From Tamarix chinensis (lineage: Eukaryota > Streptophyta > Magnoliopsida > Caryophyllales > Tamaricaceae), in contig CM060175.1 in NCBI GenBank assembly GCA_030549775.1, positions 44,207,415 to 44,271,414 on the forward strand: DNA of 64,000 bases. The letters run 5' to 3'. Positions 10,571 through 22,183 of the stretch are shown here, one piece after another (within the stretch, counting starts at the first letter, position 1; every line of letters begins with the position of its first letter). The notes beneath the pieces are model-generated. The model was not told the origin of the DNA. It did not search any database and saw only the letters and a list, made by a program, of their open reading frames with translations. The position numbers and the translations under genes were made by a program.

Positions 10571-12969
10571 TTGTGATCTAGTCTCTACTTAGATCCATAA
10601 ACTAGATTTCCATGAACAGTCAATCGATGGGAGAACCAATCAACCGGTCTTCCAGTTTTATTTTTAGTTCAAATATGGTATAACCAAACTAGTCGACTAT
10701 TCCTAAGGGCAAATCAACTGGTCCGTTTGTATTTCACCATGTTTGTTGTTAATTATTGTTCTTTCTTTGGGCCTTTTATATTAATATTTCCATGTAATTA
10801 CAAAAAATTTATCGCGATTTCAACTAGGGGCGTTCATAGATAGGATATCCTATGTTACGGATACCTCTTGATTGGATATTTGGTAAAATAATTTAAATAT
10901 TTAAAATATTATATATCTAGGAAAAAAAACTTTCAATATTAGACACTTCTGATATCAGAGGTTTCAAATTGGATAACAAATAATTTATCAGATACCTAAA
11001 ACTTTTTAGTAAACCCTGATTGCGAAATATTGGATAAAAAATAATTCAATTGAAAATTTAAAAACTCATCCAATTTGGACAAATATGATCAAATGATTTA
11101 ATTTAACTATTAAATTATAGTATATTCAATTAGTAATTTTAAATTTTGGATAATAATTAAAAGGTATAAAATTTACTTACAATAAATACTCATTTCAAAT
11201 TATAAACACATATGCAAGACTATATAAAATAAAACTTTATGAAAAACAAATAGTATTTAGAGTGTATATGTATATAATTTATTAGATTAGATAGTATTTT
11301 TATTTTTCGGATCGAATATCCAATTTATGTGATATTTTATTTATCAAATTGGATATTTAAATTGAAAAAAAAATATCAGATAAATTATATAATATTTTAA
11401 ATTGGATCAATTCGAATATCAGATTGGATCATCAGATATCGGATAACATGAACAACCCTAATTTCAACTAAGTTTACACAACAATTAATATAGATCAAAA
11501 TGATGATATTTTATCCTTAAATTGATTAAGTTTAGTATCATCTCTAAACACCCAATCGGTAACTTATATGCCTTGTGATATGTTTGGTGTTATCACTTGG
11601 AAACACACAATTTGGATAATAATGGAATAAATTTATGGTTTGTGATATCCCTTAGTAATTAATAAATCATAGATTATGATTTCATTCATGTCTTTTTCTC
11701 TAACTCTTTGGGTATCTAGTTTGGAGTAAGTGGGCTAGTCACCCAGTGTTTTATATTTTTGCTCAATACTTATTTATTTGTCTACCAGGTTGTAATAAGT
11801 TGTGGGATATACACATATCTTTAAGGTATAGAATTGTACTATGGAAAACAAACATATCATTAGTATCTAGTTCTAGTGGGTGAGGTATCCTAGTACAAGA
11901 CCACTGGCATTTTGTCTTATCCATTACTTAGGCTAGGGTGGCATCCCAACTTTTAGCCGTACTAGTGAAGGTATTTAAGGTATGGTGTGTGAAGTAACTC
12001 AATACAATTCTCCTTGATTTTCTTCGACCCCATATGGTGTGCATGGTATCCCATATTGTGTTGGACCTCATTATAGGCACACTCGATATGTAGTAGGTGT
12101 GGTATCCCTAGGAAAAGAAAAACCTTCGATGTATCCTAACTTTATATAGTAGATATGGCATCAAATTGTGTGAGTATGCTACCATGACTTTTATTTATGG
12201 TGGAGAAATAAGTGTGGTCAAATAGATCATCTTAATAACTAGAAATTATATGATCACTAAAGGAAGATTTATAATATAGTTTACATTATGTTGCGATGAT
12301 ACATTTACTATTTTTTTATTCTTCCATAATTTTCATGTAAGCATACCTTGTTATATTACTACCATGAGCTTAGGTGTTATTTTAGTTAGTATGCTTATCA
12401 CTATGCTGCTATATGACTTCATTGTGCCACATGAACCTTTACCATATTTTAGCTTGTTTATATTACCAGTGCTTCACTGTACTAATACTACACTTGTGTT
12501 GTCACTATAATGATCCAACTTATAGTCTGGTGAGAAGAGAATGACTTGTAGGGATATTATTCTCAACTAGAGTATGTTAAGGATAATACCATTCCTTGTA
12601 GATTTGAGAGTTACTTTCCAATTTATTTAAGATTTAGACTAATTGATTAGATGTACTTTGGCCCACTATGTTGGGATGTTTTGGTTATTTTTAGTTATTT
12701 AAACTCTTGACTTTAAATCCTGTATTTGGATTTATAAGCTCTCTCTTTCATATACATTACCATTCTCTCCATTATTGTTATAGTAATGTTAGTTGAACAT
12801 ATATTTTCATAATTTTTTCTATTTTATTTTGCATTAGGCATATGTTAGGTGATTATCACACATCTTTCATAGTTGATGTGGTAGTAACATTCTCCAATTT
12901 TTCTTTTACAAATGCTTCTGCATTATCTTTAAAATAAAACTTTTTAGTTCAAAATTTGGTTGTGTTACA
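10571..12969 (+). mobile_element. Probable third LTR-like segment carrying a MITE
   Basis: The start holds gatc/ctggt phrases similar to element B's LTR interior (45160-45260, 46370-46640). The end reads gatgtggtagtaacattctcc followed about 60 bp later by gttgtgttaca, matching the box-plus-terminus pattern of the other LTRs. The middle is not recognisable, and 5' boundary and family are uncertain. The MITE at 10825-11460 sits inside it. Confidence 0.4.
10825..11460. mobile_element. hAT-like MITE (636 bp)
   Basis: Terminal inverted repeats taggggcgttcat (left) and atgaacaaccct plus a final a (right) match at 11 of 13 positions. An exact 8-bp duplication atttcaac flanks it (10817-10824 and 11461-11468), which is the hAT target-site length. 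The interior is about 75-80% A+T and rich in ggatat/atatcc words. No transposase frame exists, so it is non-autonomous. The exact duplication and well-kept ends suggest it is younger than the LTR debris around it. Confidence 0.88.
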
Positions 12970-13691
12970 TATATTGTAGTCTCATAAACCTAGAGATGAT
13001 AAGTAGACAAAGTATAAATCCTCTCCTATATGATTATTGTAATTGTAGGCTCATAAACCAAAATATGAGTGATCCTCATCAAACACCCACCATATATAAA
13101 TAAAGATTCAAATCCAAAAGGTAGAATATTTTGATTATAGATATACCACTATGAATCTTGTTTATTGTTTGTTATCCTTCTAGTTATTTTTCAAAAATTT
13201 GAATTTGATATTATTATTACAAAATACTCTATTCACCCCACTAGAGTATCCACACAAGCATACACACCTACATATATTGATATTCCCATCATCATCATAC
13301 TATTTAGGGATTTTGTTCAAACACTTATCATTTTTTCCTTTCCTTTTCTGATTTGTTTTTTGGCAAGAGAGTGAGTTAAGAAAGATAAAGGAAAAGAAAT
13401 TGATTGATGAAGCTCGTAATGGCTATTTTGATTGAGGGTTAGTTAATAGGAGATGACAAACTAAGATTGAGGAAATTGAATTTTATTAGTTGACATAATT
13501 CTATAGTTGCATAATGCATTTTTTTTAAGAAGGGAGACAACTGGTAATAAAAAGGATAGAGGAATGGCAAAAATATAATAGTAAATTAAAATCACAATAA
13601 TCATTGAGTAAAAATATAATGATCATCAAACAAAATAAAAACTTTGTGTGAAACTAAGATATTGAACTAAAATTGAAATAATAACCAACTC
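12970..13691. other. Intergenic AT-rich flank of element A
   Basis: No gene or recognisable repeat. The longest frame (about 69 codons near 13165) has no recognisable domain. The A-rich style continues on the far side of element A from 35886, as expected for one split sequence. Confidence 0.5.
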
Positions 13692-14565
13692 TAAAATGCC
13701 CTAAAAAAATTGATTTTCAAAAGTGTAATTAAATTAGGATTTGTTAGAAAATTTATTTAATTAATTATTTTTATTAGAACAGGAATAATTTATTTAGGGC
13801 AAATTAAGAAGGAATTTATAAATATTTTTACAAGGAAAAATTTGGTATTTTGCTAATTAAAAAGGAATTTAGGAGAAACCTTTTAAAAATTATAATTTAG
13901 CCTAAAAAGGAAATTTAATATTTTTTTATTTAAATATTTTTATTTTAAATATCCGAAATATTCTAATTAAATTTTTGACCCCAACTTACTTATTTTTCTT
14001 TTCCCTTTTCCCTTTTTCTTTTCCTTTCTTCCTTTTTTCTTTCTTTTCATTCTTTTCTTTTCTTTTCTTTCTTTTTCCTTCTTCCTACTGATTGGGCCAC
14101 TTGCGGCAAAATCCTTCCTCTCTTCCATGGCCTATTGCCGTTCTTTTCTTTCTTTCTTTCAGCAACAGAAACACTATGACTTGAGTTTTTTCCCCTGGAA
14201 TGCCGCGTTCATTTAAAACCTTATAACCATTGCCGACAGGCCCATCTCTTCTTCTTTTTCTTTTCTTCTTTCTTCCCCTAGCAGCCCGGTTCACCTCCTT
14301 CTTCCTCCTTCCTCCTCCGTCATCGACCTACACCCCTGGCCACGCTGAATTTAACTAGCCATTTCTCCCCTCTTTCTCTTCCCCTTACCTCACAGTTCAG
14401 CATACCCCATTTTCCTTTTCTCCCACACAAAGTCCTCCTTTTCCTTCACAAAAGGTCGAACACGACCCTAAAATTGTGCCAGCCGGTAGACACCGCTGGC
14501 TTCCCCAAACCTTACCTACATTATCCTCCTACCGACCCCAGAACCCTACCATTCCCTCTAAACTC

Positions 14566-14573
14566 TATAAATA
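14566..14573 (+). promoter_or_regulatory. LTR TATA box
   Basis: TATAAATA in the context aactctataaatacccc, about 875 bp into the LTR. It is conserved in the 3' LTR (27822-27829) and in the opposite-strand solo LTR (22176-22183), so it is a likely Pol II promoter core. Confidence 0.7.
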
Positions 14574-15236
14574 CCCCTTGTTTGGTGGATTTTGAAACTT
14601 TTTCCCCGAAACCCTAAGAGCCTACCCTATGCACCACCGCAACTTTAGATGATCTTTCCTCTGCCATTAGCCAACTACGCCGCCACCTCTGCCTACCAAA
14701 GTCTTCCTTGCACCGCCCTCTAACTAATTGAGCCACCCATCTCCCTTGATTCTTCTCACACGAGCCACCACAGCCATGGGAAGTTCCCTTCCCATCAAGC
14801 CAAGTTTTTACATCCGCAACCCCTCGAGCTACCACATCTGCTACTTATCTTCCTTCACCTAGCCAAATCCTTCTTTTCTCCTTTCTCCTTCTCCTCCCCT
14901 CTCTTTCTTCTTCTCTTCCTTTCGGCCACCATCACTGCTGCTGTGCACCACTGCCACTTGCTGCGCCACCACCCTAACTTTACTCCCCCTAGCCTAGGCT
15001 GCCACCAACACCTCAACCTCCACCTTCATTCTCTACCTTCTCTTCTCACACCTCAACTTTTCCCTTTTATAACCACTTTTTCAGCCACCACTGCCGCCGC
15101 CGCCGTGCACCACTGCTGGTGCCACCCATCTTCACCGACTCAAGGTGAAACCCTAAACCCTCTCAGCCCTTTTCCCCTATTTATTTAAATTTATTCTATT
15201 TTATTTTAGTTTTTATCAATTATTCGATTATTAACA

Positions 15237-15723
15237 ATATTATTATCATCATTATTATTATTATTATTGAATGTAATATTAATGTTATATTTTCTTGGCA
15301 GAGTCGAGAGTAGCCTTATATTACTTAAGCTATTAGTTTCGAATTATGAGTATTAATAGTATTATTATAAGTTTTATTATCATTATAAATATTATTATTA
15401 ATATTATTATTATTAGTATTATTATTTTATTATTACTATTATGTATCTAATGAGGGCCGAAAGCCGTATTATAGGTTAATGATTCGCATACTCATATTTT
15501 ATTATTATTATTATTATTACTATTTCTATTATTATTATTATTATTATTATTATTATCTTTATTATTATTAACATTATTATAAGTAACATGTGTTATTAAT
15601 AATAATAATAATATTATTATTAAATGGTACCTTCATTATTTGGAGGTAGGGTCAAACACCCTACCTTGTATTATTTAGGCTTAAGTTATTATTATTCTTG
15701 TTGTTGTTATTGTTATTATTATT

Positions 15724-15758
<35 letters not shown>

Positions 15759-15760
15759 TA
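15237..15760. repeat. (ATT)n and (ATC)n-rich LTR tract
   Basis: Long ATT runs with an (ATC)n run near 15724-15760, interspersed with conserved LTR blocks such as gagggccgaaagcc. It is equivalent to 537-895. Confidence 0.85.
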
Positions 15761-16274
15761 GCTTTATTTTGGTTGAGGGTAGAAACCCTTATATCACCAT
15801 CCGTTTTAAATTACATTAATATTATTTTTAGTATTTTTAGTAGTATTTCGTATAGTTATTATTAGCATAGTATTATTTTATTTAAAAACCTAATCTTAGG
15901 ATACGTTAGTAAATAGTAGTATTTTTAGGAGGGAACCTAATTCTAGTTTGTCCCTCATAATAGGTGAGACCAGTCAAAGCCCTCAAGTGGTATAGGAGCA
16001 TGCTCCAAGACAGGTGATGTTTTAAGTAAGGGGTGCTAAGGCCATTTTTGTAATATGTGATTTATATTCCATTCATGCCATGTGATATGAACTATCATTT
16101 ATTTTATGTGTATATTATATAATTGTTATGTATGTAGCATGAAATGGAGTTAAGATAAGATTATACATTAAATTGTGGCATGTGAATTATTTATATTTGT
16201 TGTATTATTATTGTGGTATGATGTGTGCCATATGACATGCATGATGGGTTTTTTAAGATAATGATGGGGAGTGT

Positions 16275-16560
16275 AATGATGTGATGATAGGGTTTGCATG
16301 GAAGTTAGGGTTTGCATGGAAGTTAGGGTTTTGCATGGATTTAATGTTTGCATGGAGCTAGGGTTTGCAAGGAGTTAGGGTTTGCATGGTGTTATGGTTT
16401 GCATGGAAGTTAATGTTTTTCATGGAGTTAATGTTTGCATGGTCTTAGGGTTCGTTTGGAGTTAATGTTTTTCATAGAGTTAATGTTTGCATAGAAGTAG
16501 GGTTTCCACAGAGCTAGGGTTTACATGGAAGTAGGGTTTGCATGGGAGTTAATGGTTTTA
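16275..16560 (+). repeat. Telomere-like TAGGGTTTGCATGG array in LTR
   Basis: About a dozen ~20-bp units, some mutated to taatgtttgcatgg or taatgtttttcatgg. It sits at the same position as the arrays at 6676-6860 and 29090-29290. Confidence 0.8.
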
Positions 16561-16939
16561 TAGGAGTTAGGTTTTGTTATGGTTACCATGGTTTGGTGTG
16601 GTTAACTAGGGTTGGAGGTTGAGAATAATAGAAGTCAATCATACATGTTTGGGTGATAGCCTTTGAATAAGATACTTAAAACATTAATCATGTAAAGTGA
16701 AAGAGTATTGAGTCGGGTCCTACCGATCCATCGGTTAGAAATAGTGGTTAGGATGAGTTGTCCTATGTGTGTCCGATCCATCGGCTATAATAGTGGTTAG
16801 GGTATGACACCCTATGTGTCTGAAGAATTATCTTGCGTATTTCAGATTATGTAAAACTCATGCATACTCTGATTATTGATTTGAGAATTTTAATTTATGT
16901 ATTAATGTGTGATGATGGAAATGTTTTTCTCAGCCTTAG

Positions 16940-16985
16940 CAATTGGTACTGGAACTGTAGGAGTGAACTGGTCTGGTACTAAGTG
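16940..16985 (+). other. U5-like inverted repeat near LTR 3' end
   Basis: Arms 16940-16952 and 16973-16985 lie 86 bp before the LTR end. The left arm has one substitution (CAATT for CACTT) relative to the family pattern; the rest pairs, with wobbles. A conserved box tagcggtaatatctcc follows. Confidence 0.7.
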
Positions 16986-17074
16986 TAGCGGTAATATCTC
17001 CACAATTTATGGGTGTTTAAATTTAATAGTCTTATAAAAAAATATATATGTGTAATTTTTGGGGTGTTACAAGT

Positions 17075-17086
17075 TGGTATCAAAGC
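17075..17086 (+). other. Primer binding site, initiator Met-tRNA type
   Basis: TGGTATCAAAGC begins 3 bp after the LTR end and closely matches the usual plant Met-tRNA primer site (TGGTATCAGAGC). It marks the start of first-strand synthesis and fixes plus orientation. Confidence 0.85.
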
Positions 17087-17323
17087 AGTTGGTCCTGTTA
17101 ACTACGCTCGTTTTTGAAAATAAATGTGATTTATGAAATATTTATCGGATTTTGAAATGGATTTCCCGCTCTAACTGAAAATCTTTATGTTTTAAATTTC
17201 AAAGCTTGGCCACGGTGATGAGTACAAGGGTAAATTAGGGATTTCCACAAGAAGCGGGAAATTTTGCTAATTTAATTTAGAACTAGTGGGTTGATTTCTA
17301 AAATTTTCTCCTTGTGCAGCTAG

Positions 17324-18147
17324 ATGGCAACTAACGACAGAATCTACCAATTAGAGGAGGTCATCACAACCTTCTTGGAGTTCACCCAATTCTCTTAAAA
17401 TGCTGGAGAAGACTGGCTTCGGAGGGTTACCAGACACCACCCTTTGATATATTCCGGTGAGGAGAACCCGGTTGTCTAAGAGGGGTGGATCTATGATATG
17501 GATTGCACCTTTTAGGCTGTGGACTGTCCACTAGACAGGCGGCCCAACATTACAGATTTCTTCCTCTGAGGCTTAATAGACGCTTGGTTGGAGGAGCATC
17601 GCACCAGAGACGGTCCCTTGGCTACCTAGGAGGTATTTAAGACGGCCCTGTGCACCAAATTCTACCCCAAGAGCATGAGGAGAGACATGCTCTGAGAGTT
17701 CATGCAGCTGACACAGGGACCGATGATAGTCCGTCAGTATCACACCCGCTTTATAGAGCTACTCTGGTTTGCTCTAGGGATTGCAGCCAATGAGTCGACA
17801 GTGGTCTTCTAATTTGAGTAGGGACTAAATTTTAGCATCTGTCTGATGATGGGTGTAATACCTTTCACTGATCTAGCATCCTTGTATGAGAGTGCTTGCA
17901 TACAGACACATTGGTCCATGAGCAGGCAGCCATCTTTGGGAAGAGGAATCCCAAGGGTTAGAGTTCTAGGAGAAAGACCCAGCCCAAGATTGGAGAGTCT
18001 AGGAGGCCACTACCGAGAGATAGCAGCGGAAGCCAAGGGTCCCCGAGAAGCCTGGTTAGCAAGAAGTGTAGTCAGGCCCATCCAAGCAGGAACTATGTAG
18101 GCAGGTTGATAAATTGCCTAAACTGTAGAAAGTTGGGCTAAAGGGCA
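17324..18147 (+). pseudogene. gag: Element A gag, N-terminal part, decayed
   Basis: The frame opens MATNDRIYQLEEVI and matches the plant retrotransposon Gag layout: a W-x-YDMD segment near codon 60, DAWLEEHRTRDGP near codon 88, KTALCTKFYPKSMRRDML near codon 107, then EFMQLTQGPMIVRQYHTRFIELLWFALG. In-frame stops interrupt it at many sites. Several fall where the family has Trp, Arg or Gln (T*E before VFK, ML*EF, FE*GL), the changes C-to-T decay produces. The zinc knuckle begins at 18115 (codons for C, x, x, C at 18115-18126). The expected His codon is taa at 18139-18141, and the knuckle is cut by the solo LTR at 18148. Gag would form the particle shell and bind element RNA. Confidence 0.88.
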
Positions 18148-18245
18148 TGTAACACCCCAAAATTCACTACTTTTTTTTAAAGAGGAAGTAATTAAAATAG
18201 AAACTCTTAAATTAAAACCCATGAATTCTGGGGATGTTACTGCCA

Positions 18246-18291
18246 CACTTAGTACTAAACCAGTTCTCTCCGATAGTTTTAGTACCAAGTG
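18246..18291 (-). other. U5-like inverted repeat near LTR 3' end
   Basis: Minus-strand arms CACTTGGTACTAA (18291-18279) and TTAGTACTAAGTG (18258-18246) pair at all 13 positions, 12 Watson-Crick and one G-U. The last three pairs are U-A, A-U, A-U, where the 1474-1519 copy has U-G, G-U, G-C. The final pair therefore differs on both sides while pairing is kept. Confidence 0.75.
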
Positions 18292-19559
18292 CTAAAGCTA
18301 AAGAAAAGATTAACAATTAATTATAAATTGAGACAAACTAAACTCCAAATAAGCATTAAATGGTTGTAAAAAAAAATCAGAGTACACATAAAGAATTGTA
18401 ATTCATTTTCAAAAGAGAAATAAGCTTACAACCGATAAAAGGTTCATTTAAAATACTCAATCAAGTAATAAATCATAAGAGGATAAATTCGATACACAAA
18501 GAATAGCATAATGAAATAAAATCACATGAAGAGAAAATACGGCCACGACACTCTCGAACTTCGAACCAAACATGCTCAACACTAATCCTCGACTAATGTC
18601 TTGCCCACCTGCACAAAGTCAGAAGGGCATACTACTTGTGGGAATGAGCAGCACCCATGAAAAGGGTGATCAGTATGCTACGTACTAAGTAAGGTAACCG
18701 AGCACTAAGGCCAACACACAAGCACATAAAATAATGTAAAAGATATAAAAGAACATAATCCATCATGATAACATAATAACGAACAATCATTTTGGTACAT
18801 ACATAAAGGCCCAATTATAGTTTAGATTAATTACTTAATTAATCTTTTATCGGAAAATGATACACACCATGCCTTTTATCAAATCCATGTAAGTACAGGA
18901 ACATCCCACTATTATTGCTGGTGGGTCGGTCACTTGCGGAACAAAGTCTATACCACTATTATTCACCAGTGGATTGGTCACATGGCGGACAATAGTCCAC
19001 ACCACTATTCCTAACTGGTGGATCAGCTGGTTCCTGCTCACATCGTGTTCCACTGTAAGTAATTAGTATCTTTTAAGTGCCTTAGAAAACTATGGTTTAT
19101 CTTTATTGAGCTCGAGTCACCCCACTATTATTGTCGGTGGGCTAGTCACTTGCGGGATAAAGCCCACACTACTATTTTTTGCCAGTGGATCGGCTAGACC
19201 CGGCTCAATAATCTTCAACTTTAAATGATTAGTGTCTTAAGTATCTTATTCAAAAGCTTTCACCCTGGACATGCATGAATCATTACCTTTATACATCACA
19301 CATCACAAATCATAGATTACATCCTCATAATTACAATTTAATCACCAAATACACATGATACCACAAAAACCCTAAGCAATCACACTAAACCCTAATTGTC
19401 CACACAAACCCTAGCTTGATCTCCTACGTACCCTTATAATGCTCCAAGTACTATTTTTCATCCAAAGTGTTCAACTATCCAAAAAATGCTTATATTACTT
19501 TCCTCACATCCGAAACCAACATTTCGTACGTAAATTTCTCTCCCATATAGATGTTATAC

Positions 19560-20290
19560 ATTCCATGCCAACCCTAATACCACCATGCAACCATTAATAC
19601 CACCATGCAAACCCTAAATTATTTCATGTAAAACCCAATATTCCATCATACAAAACCCTAAATTCAATCCACACAAAAACCAAGGATTCATCCATACCAA
19701 ACCCTAAATTTAAACCATATAAAAACCAAGATTCATCCACATCAAATCCTAAATTCAAACCATATAAAACCTACAGATTCATCAATACCAAACCCTAGAT
19801 TTAAACCATATAAAACCAAAGGTTTATCCATACCAAACCCTAAATTCAAACCATATAAAAACCTACATTCAATCTATACGAAACCAAGAATAATCCTTAC
19901 CAAACCTTAAATTCAAACCATAAATTATATTCTCCCATATAACACCATTAATTAGATTCTCCCATATACAACCATAAATTAGATTCTCCCATATAAAACC
20001 ATAAATTAAACTCTCCCATTCAAAACCATAAACCCAAAACCATATAGACCCATACATTAGATTCTCCCATACAATATCATAAATTAAATTCTCCCATACA
20101 AAACCATAAATTAAATTCTTCCACACAAAACCATACAAAACCATACAAAACCATGAATTAGATGCTCCTATACAAGACCATAAATTAGATTCTCCCTCAC
20201 AAAACCATAAATTAGATTCTCCCATATAAAACCATAAATTAAATTATCTCATGTCACACCATAGATTAAATTCTTCCACATGAAACCCTA
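19560..20290 (-). repeat. Tandem arrays within solo LTR
   Basis: The first half (to about 19915) repeats aaaccctaaattcaaaccatat with a ~50-bp higher-order unit. The second half repeats accataaattagattctccc with a ~26-27 bp period, at least ten units. The minus-strand frame across it gives a repeated ENLIYGFVW-like peptide, an artefact of the period. The array occupies the place of the telomere-like array in other LTRs and shares its accct/agggt words, so it looks like an independent amplification there. Confidence 0.75.
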
Positions 20291-20789
20291 AATTCCCCAT
20301 TTTATTCCTCCACTCATAGATCATTAAAATACTTAAGTTAACTCATTTTCCCTTTAGTCAACTTACTTCTAATTTTCCATTTTCAATCTTTTCCCCATAT
20401 AATACCACTTTTATACATCCTCACATGCATGTCTTATAGGATCACGACACATATCATCACATACTACACTATTTCATGATATATAGTACATATGCCATAC
20501 AAAAACATACTTCAACTCCACATTATACCACATACGAAATAATTACCATAATAACATAGGATGCATAACATACAACGCATACAATGGACATTAACACATA
20601 AAGGCCTTAGTAACCCCTTACCTAAAACAACACCAGTCTTGGAGCACGCTCCTACGCCTCCTTAGGGCTTTGACTGGTCTCACCTATTATGAGGGAAAAG
20701 CTAAAATTGGATTCCCTCCTACCAAAGATACTATTAAATACTAACTTATTCTAAGAGTGGGCTTTTGATAAAATACTAAAATAATAATA

Positions 20790-21119
20790 GCAAAAACATC
20801 AAAAATAAATATCAATATTAATATTAACAAGAATAATAAAAATAATAACAATAATAATAAAAAGGCATTACTCAAAAACATAGTGAAATAAGGGCTTTGG
20901 CCCTCTTACCAAAATAATACTGATAATAATATTAGTTAAATAAATAACTAAATTTAGTAATAATAATAATGATGAAATAATAATAATACTAATAATGATA
21001 AAAACCATCATAGTATTACAAAATAATAACGATAATGGTAATAATAGTAAGGATAATATTCAAAGACAAAAAGAAGTAGGGTTTCTACCCTATATTGAAT
21101 AATAATAAACTTATTAAAC

Positions 21120-21150
<31 letters not shown>

Positions 21151-21316
21151 GATATTTATAATACTACTACTACTAAAATTTAAATAAGCATAATAGGGTT
21201 CTAGCCCTATATAAAATAATTATACTAACACTTAATAATAATAATGATGATGATGATGATGATAACAATAAAAAAATAATAATAAAAGCAAAACAAATAG
21301 TAAAGTAATTGTAATG

Positions 21317-21354
<38 letters not shown>

Positions 21355-21470
21355 TTAAATTAAAAATATAATAGGGCTTCAGCCCTCAACAAAAATAATA
21401 ATCAAAACATTAATACTAATAATAATAATAAATATTAAAAATAGAAATAATAATAATAATAGTAGTAGTA
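20790..21470. repeat. (ATT)n/(AAT)n-rich tract in minus-strand LTR
   Basis: AAT/ATA runs on the plus strand, with purest parts near 21120-21146 and 21318-21350, interrupted by conserved blocks such as agggctttggccctc. It is the reverse counterpart of 15237-15760. Confidence 0.85.
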
Positions 21471-22175
21471 GTATTTATATTCAAATAAATGAAATAAAAT
21501 AAATTAAGGCTTGCAAAAATAGGGAAAAGGGTTGAGAGGGTCTAGGGTTCAACCTTAGGCGGATGGGGATAGGTGGCACCAGCAGTGGTGCATAGTAGCA
21601 GCGGCGGTGGCCGAAAAAAGGGAAGAAAAGAGGAAAAGTTGAAGGTTGGGAACAAAATAAGGAGAATAAGGTGGGATTTGGGGTGTTTAGAGTTTCCCAA
21701 AAGGAGAGGGACAAAATAAGGGTGGCGGTGCAGCCAAAGATGGCGGCGACGACGTCGGTGGTGGTGGCCAAAGGAGGAAGAAGAAGAGAAAGAGAGGAGG
21801 AGAGGGAGGGAGAGGAAAAGAAAGGTAGGGGAAGGTAGAGGAGGGTCTACAATACAATTTGGTTAGGGAGGGAGGTGAAAGAAGCGTCAATAGTGGCGGA
21901 AGAGGTGGCTAAGGGTAGCGCAAAGGGTGGCGGAGGCAGAAAATAGGGTTAATAGGGAAGGCTAATTCGCATAGCCAGGGTGGCTTTTGTAGTAAAAGTT
22001 AAGGGGGATGGATGATTTGGTTAGCTAGAGGGTGGATCAAGGAAGAGTTTGGTGGCCGTAGATGGCGGCGAAGTTGGCCGGAGGCAGCGAACGAGGCGTC
22101 TAAAGGGGCGGTTGTGGCAACATCGAGAAATTTTGGGTAGGAGTTAAAATCTTGATACAAGGAAGCTTACAAGGG

Positions 22176-22183
22176 TATTTATA
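22176..22183 (-). promoter_or_regulatory. LTR TATA box (minus strand)
   Basis: Plus-strand gggtatttatag reads as ctataaataccc on the minus strand, identical in context to the TATA boxes at 14566 and 27822. Confidence 0.7.

Larger units (their letters stand above)
13692..17071 (+). repeat. Element A 5' LTR (3380 bp)
   Basis: It starts taaaatgccct (TG decayed to TA, by comparison with tgaaatgcccc at 26947) and ends ggggtgttaca. In order it has an AT-rich start, a pyrimidine tract, a TATA box, the GC-rich leader, an (ATT)n tract, the ctcataataggtgagacc block, a telomere-like array, aatagtgg modules, the U5-like hairpin and the terminus. It lacks part of the module region present in the 3' LTR (compare 16790-16850 with 29500-30300). 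Confidence 0.88.

Noticed and set aside
19869..20225. 118-codon minus-strand frame with a repeated ENLIYGFVW-like peptide
   Set aside because: It is the translation of a 26-27 bp tandem array whose period happens to keep the frame open. It has no start context, domain or homologue in other LTRs.
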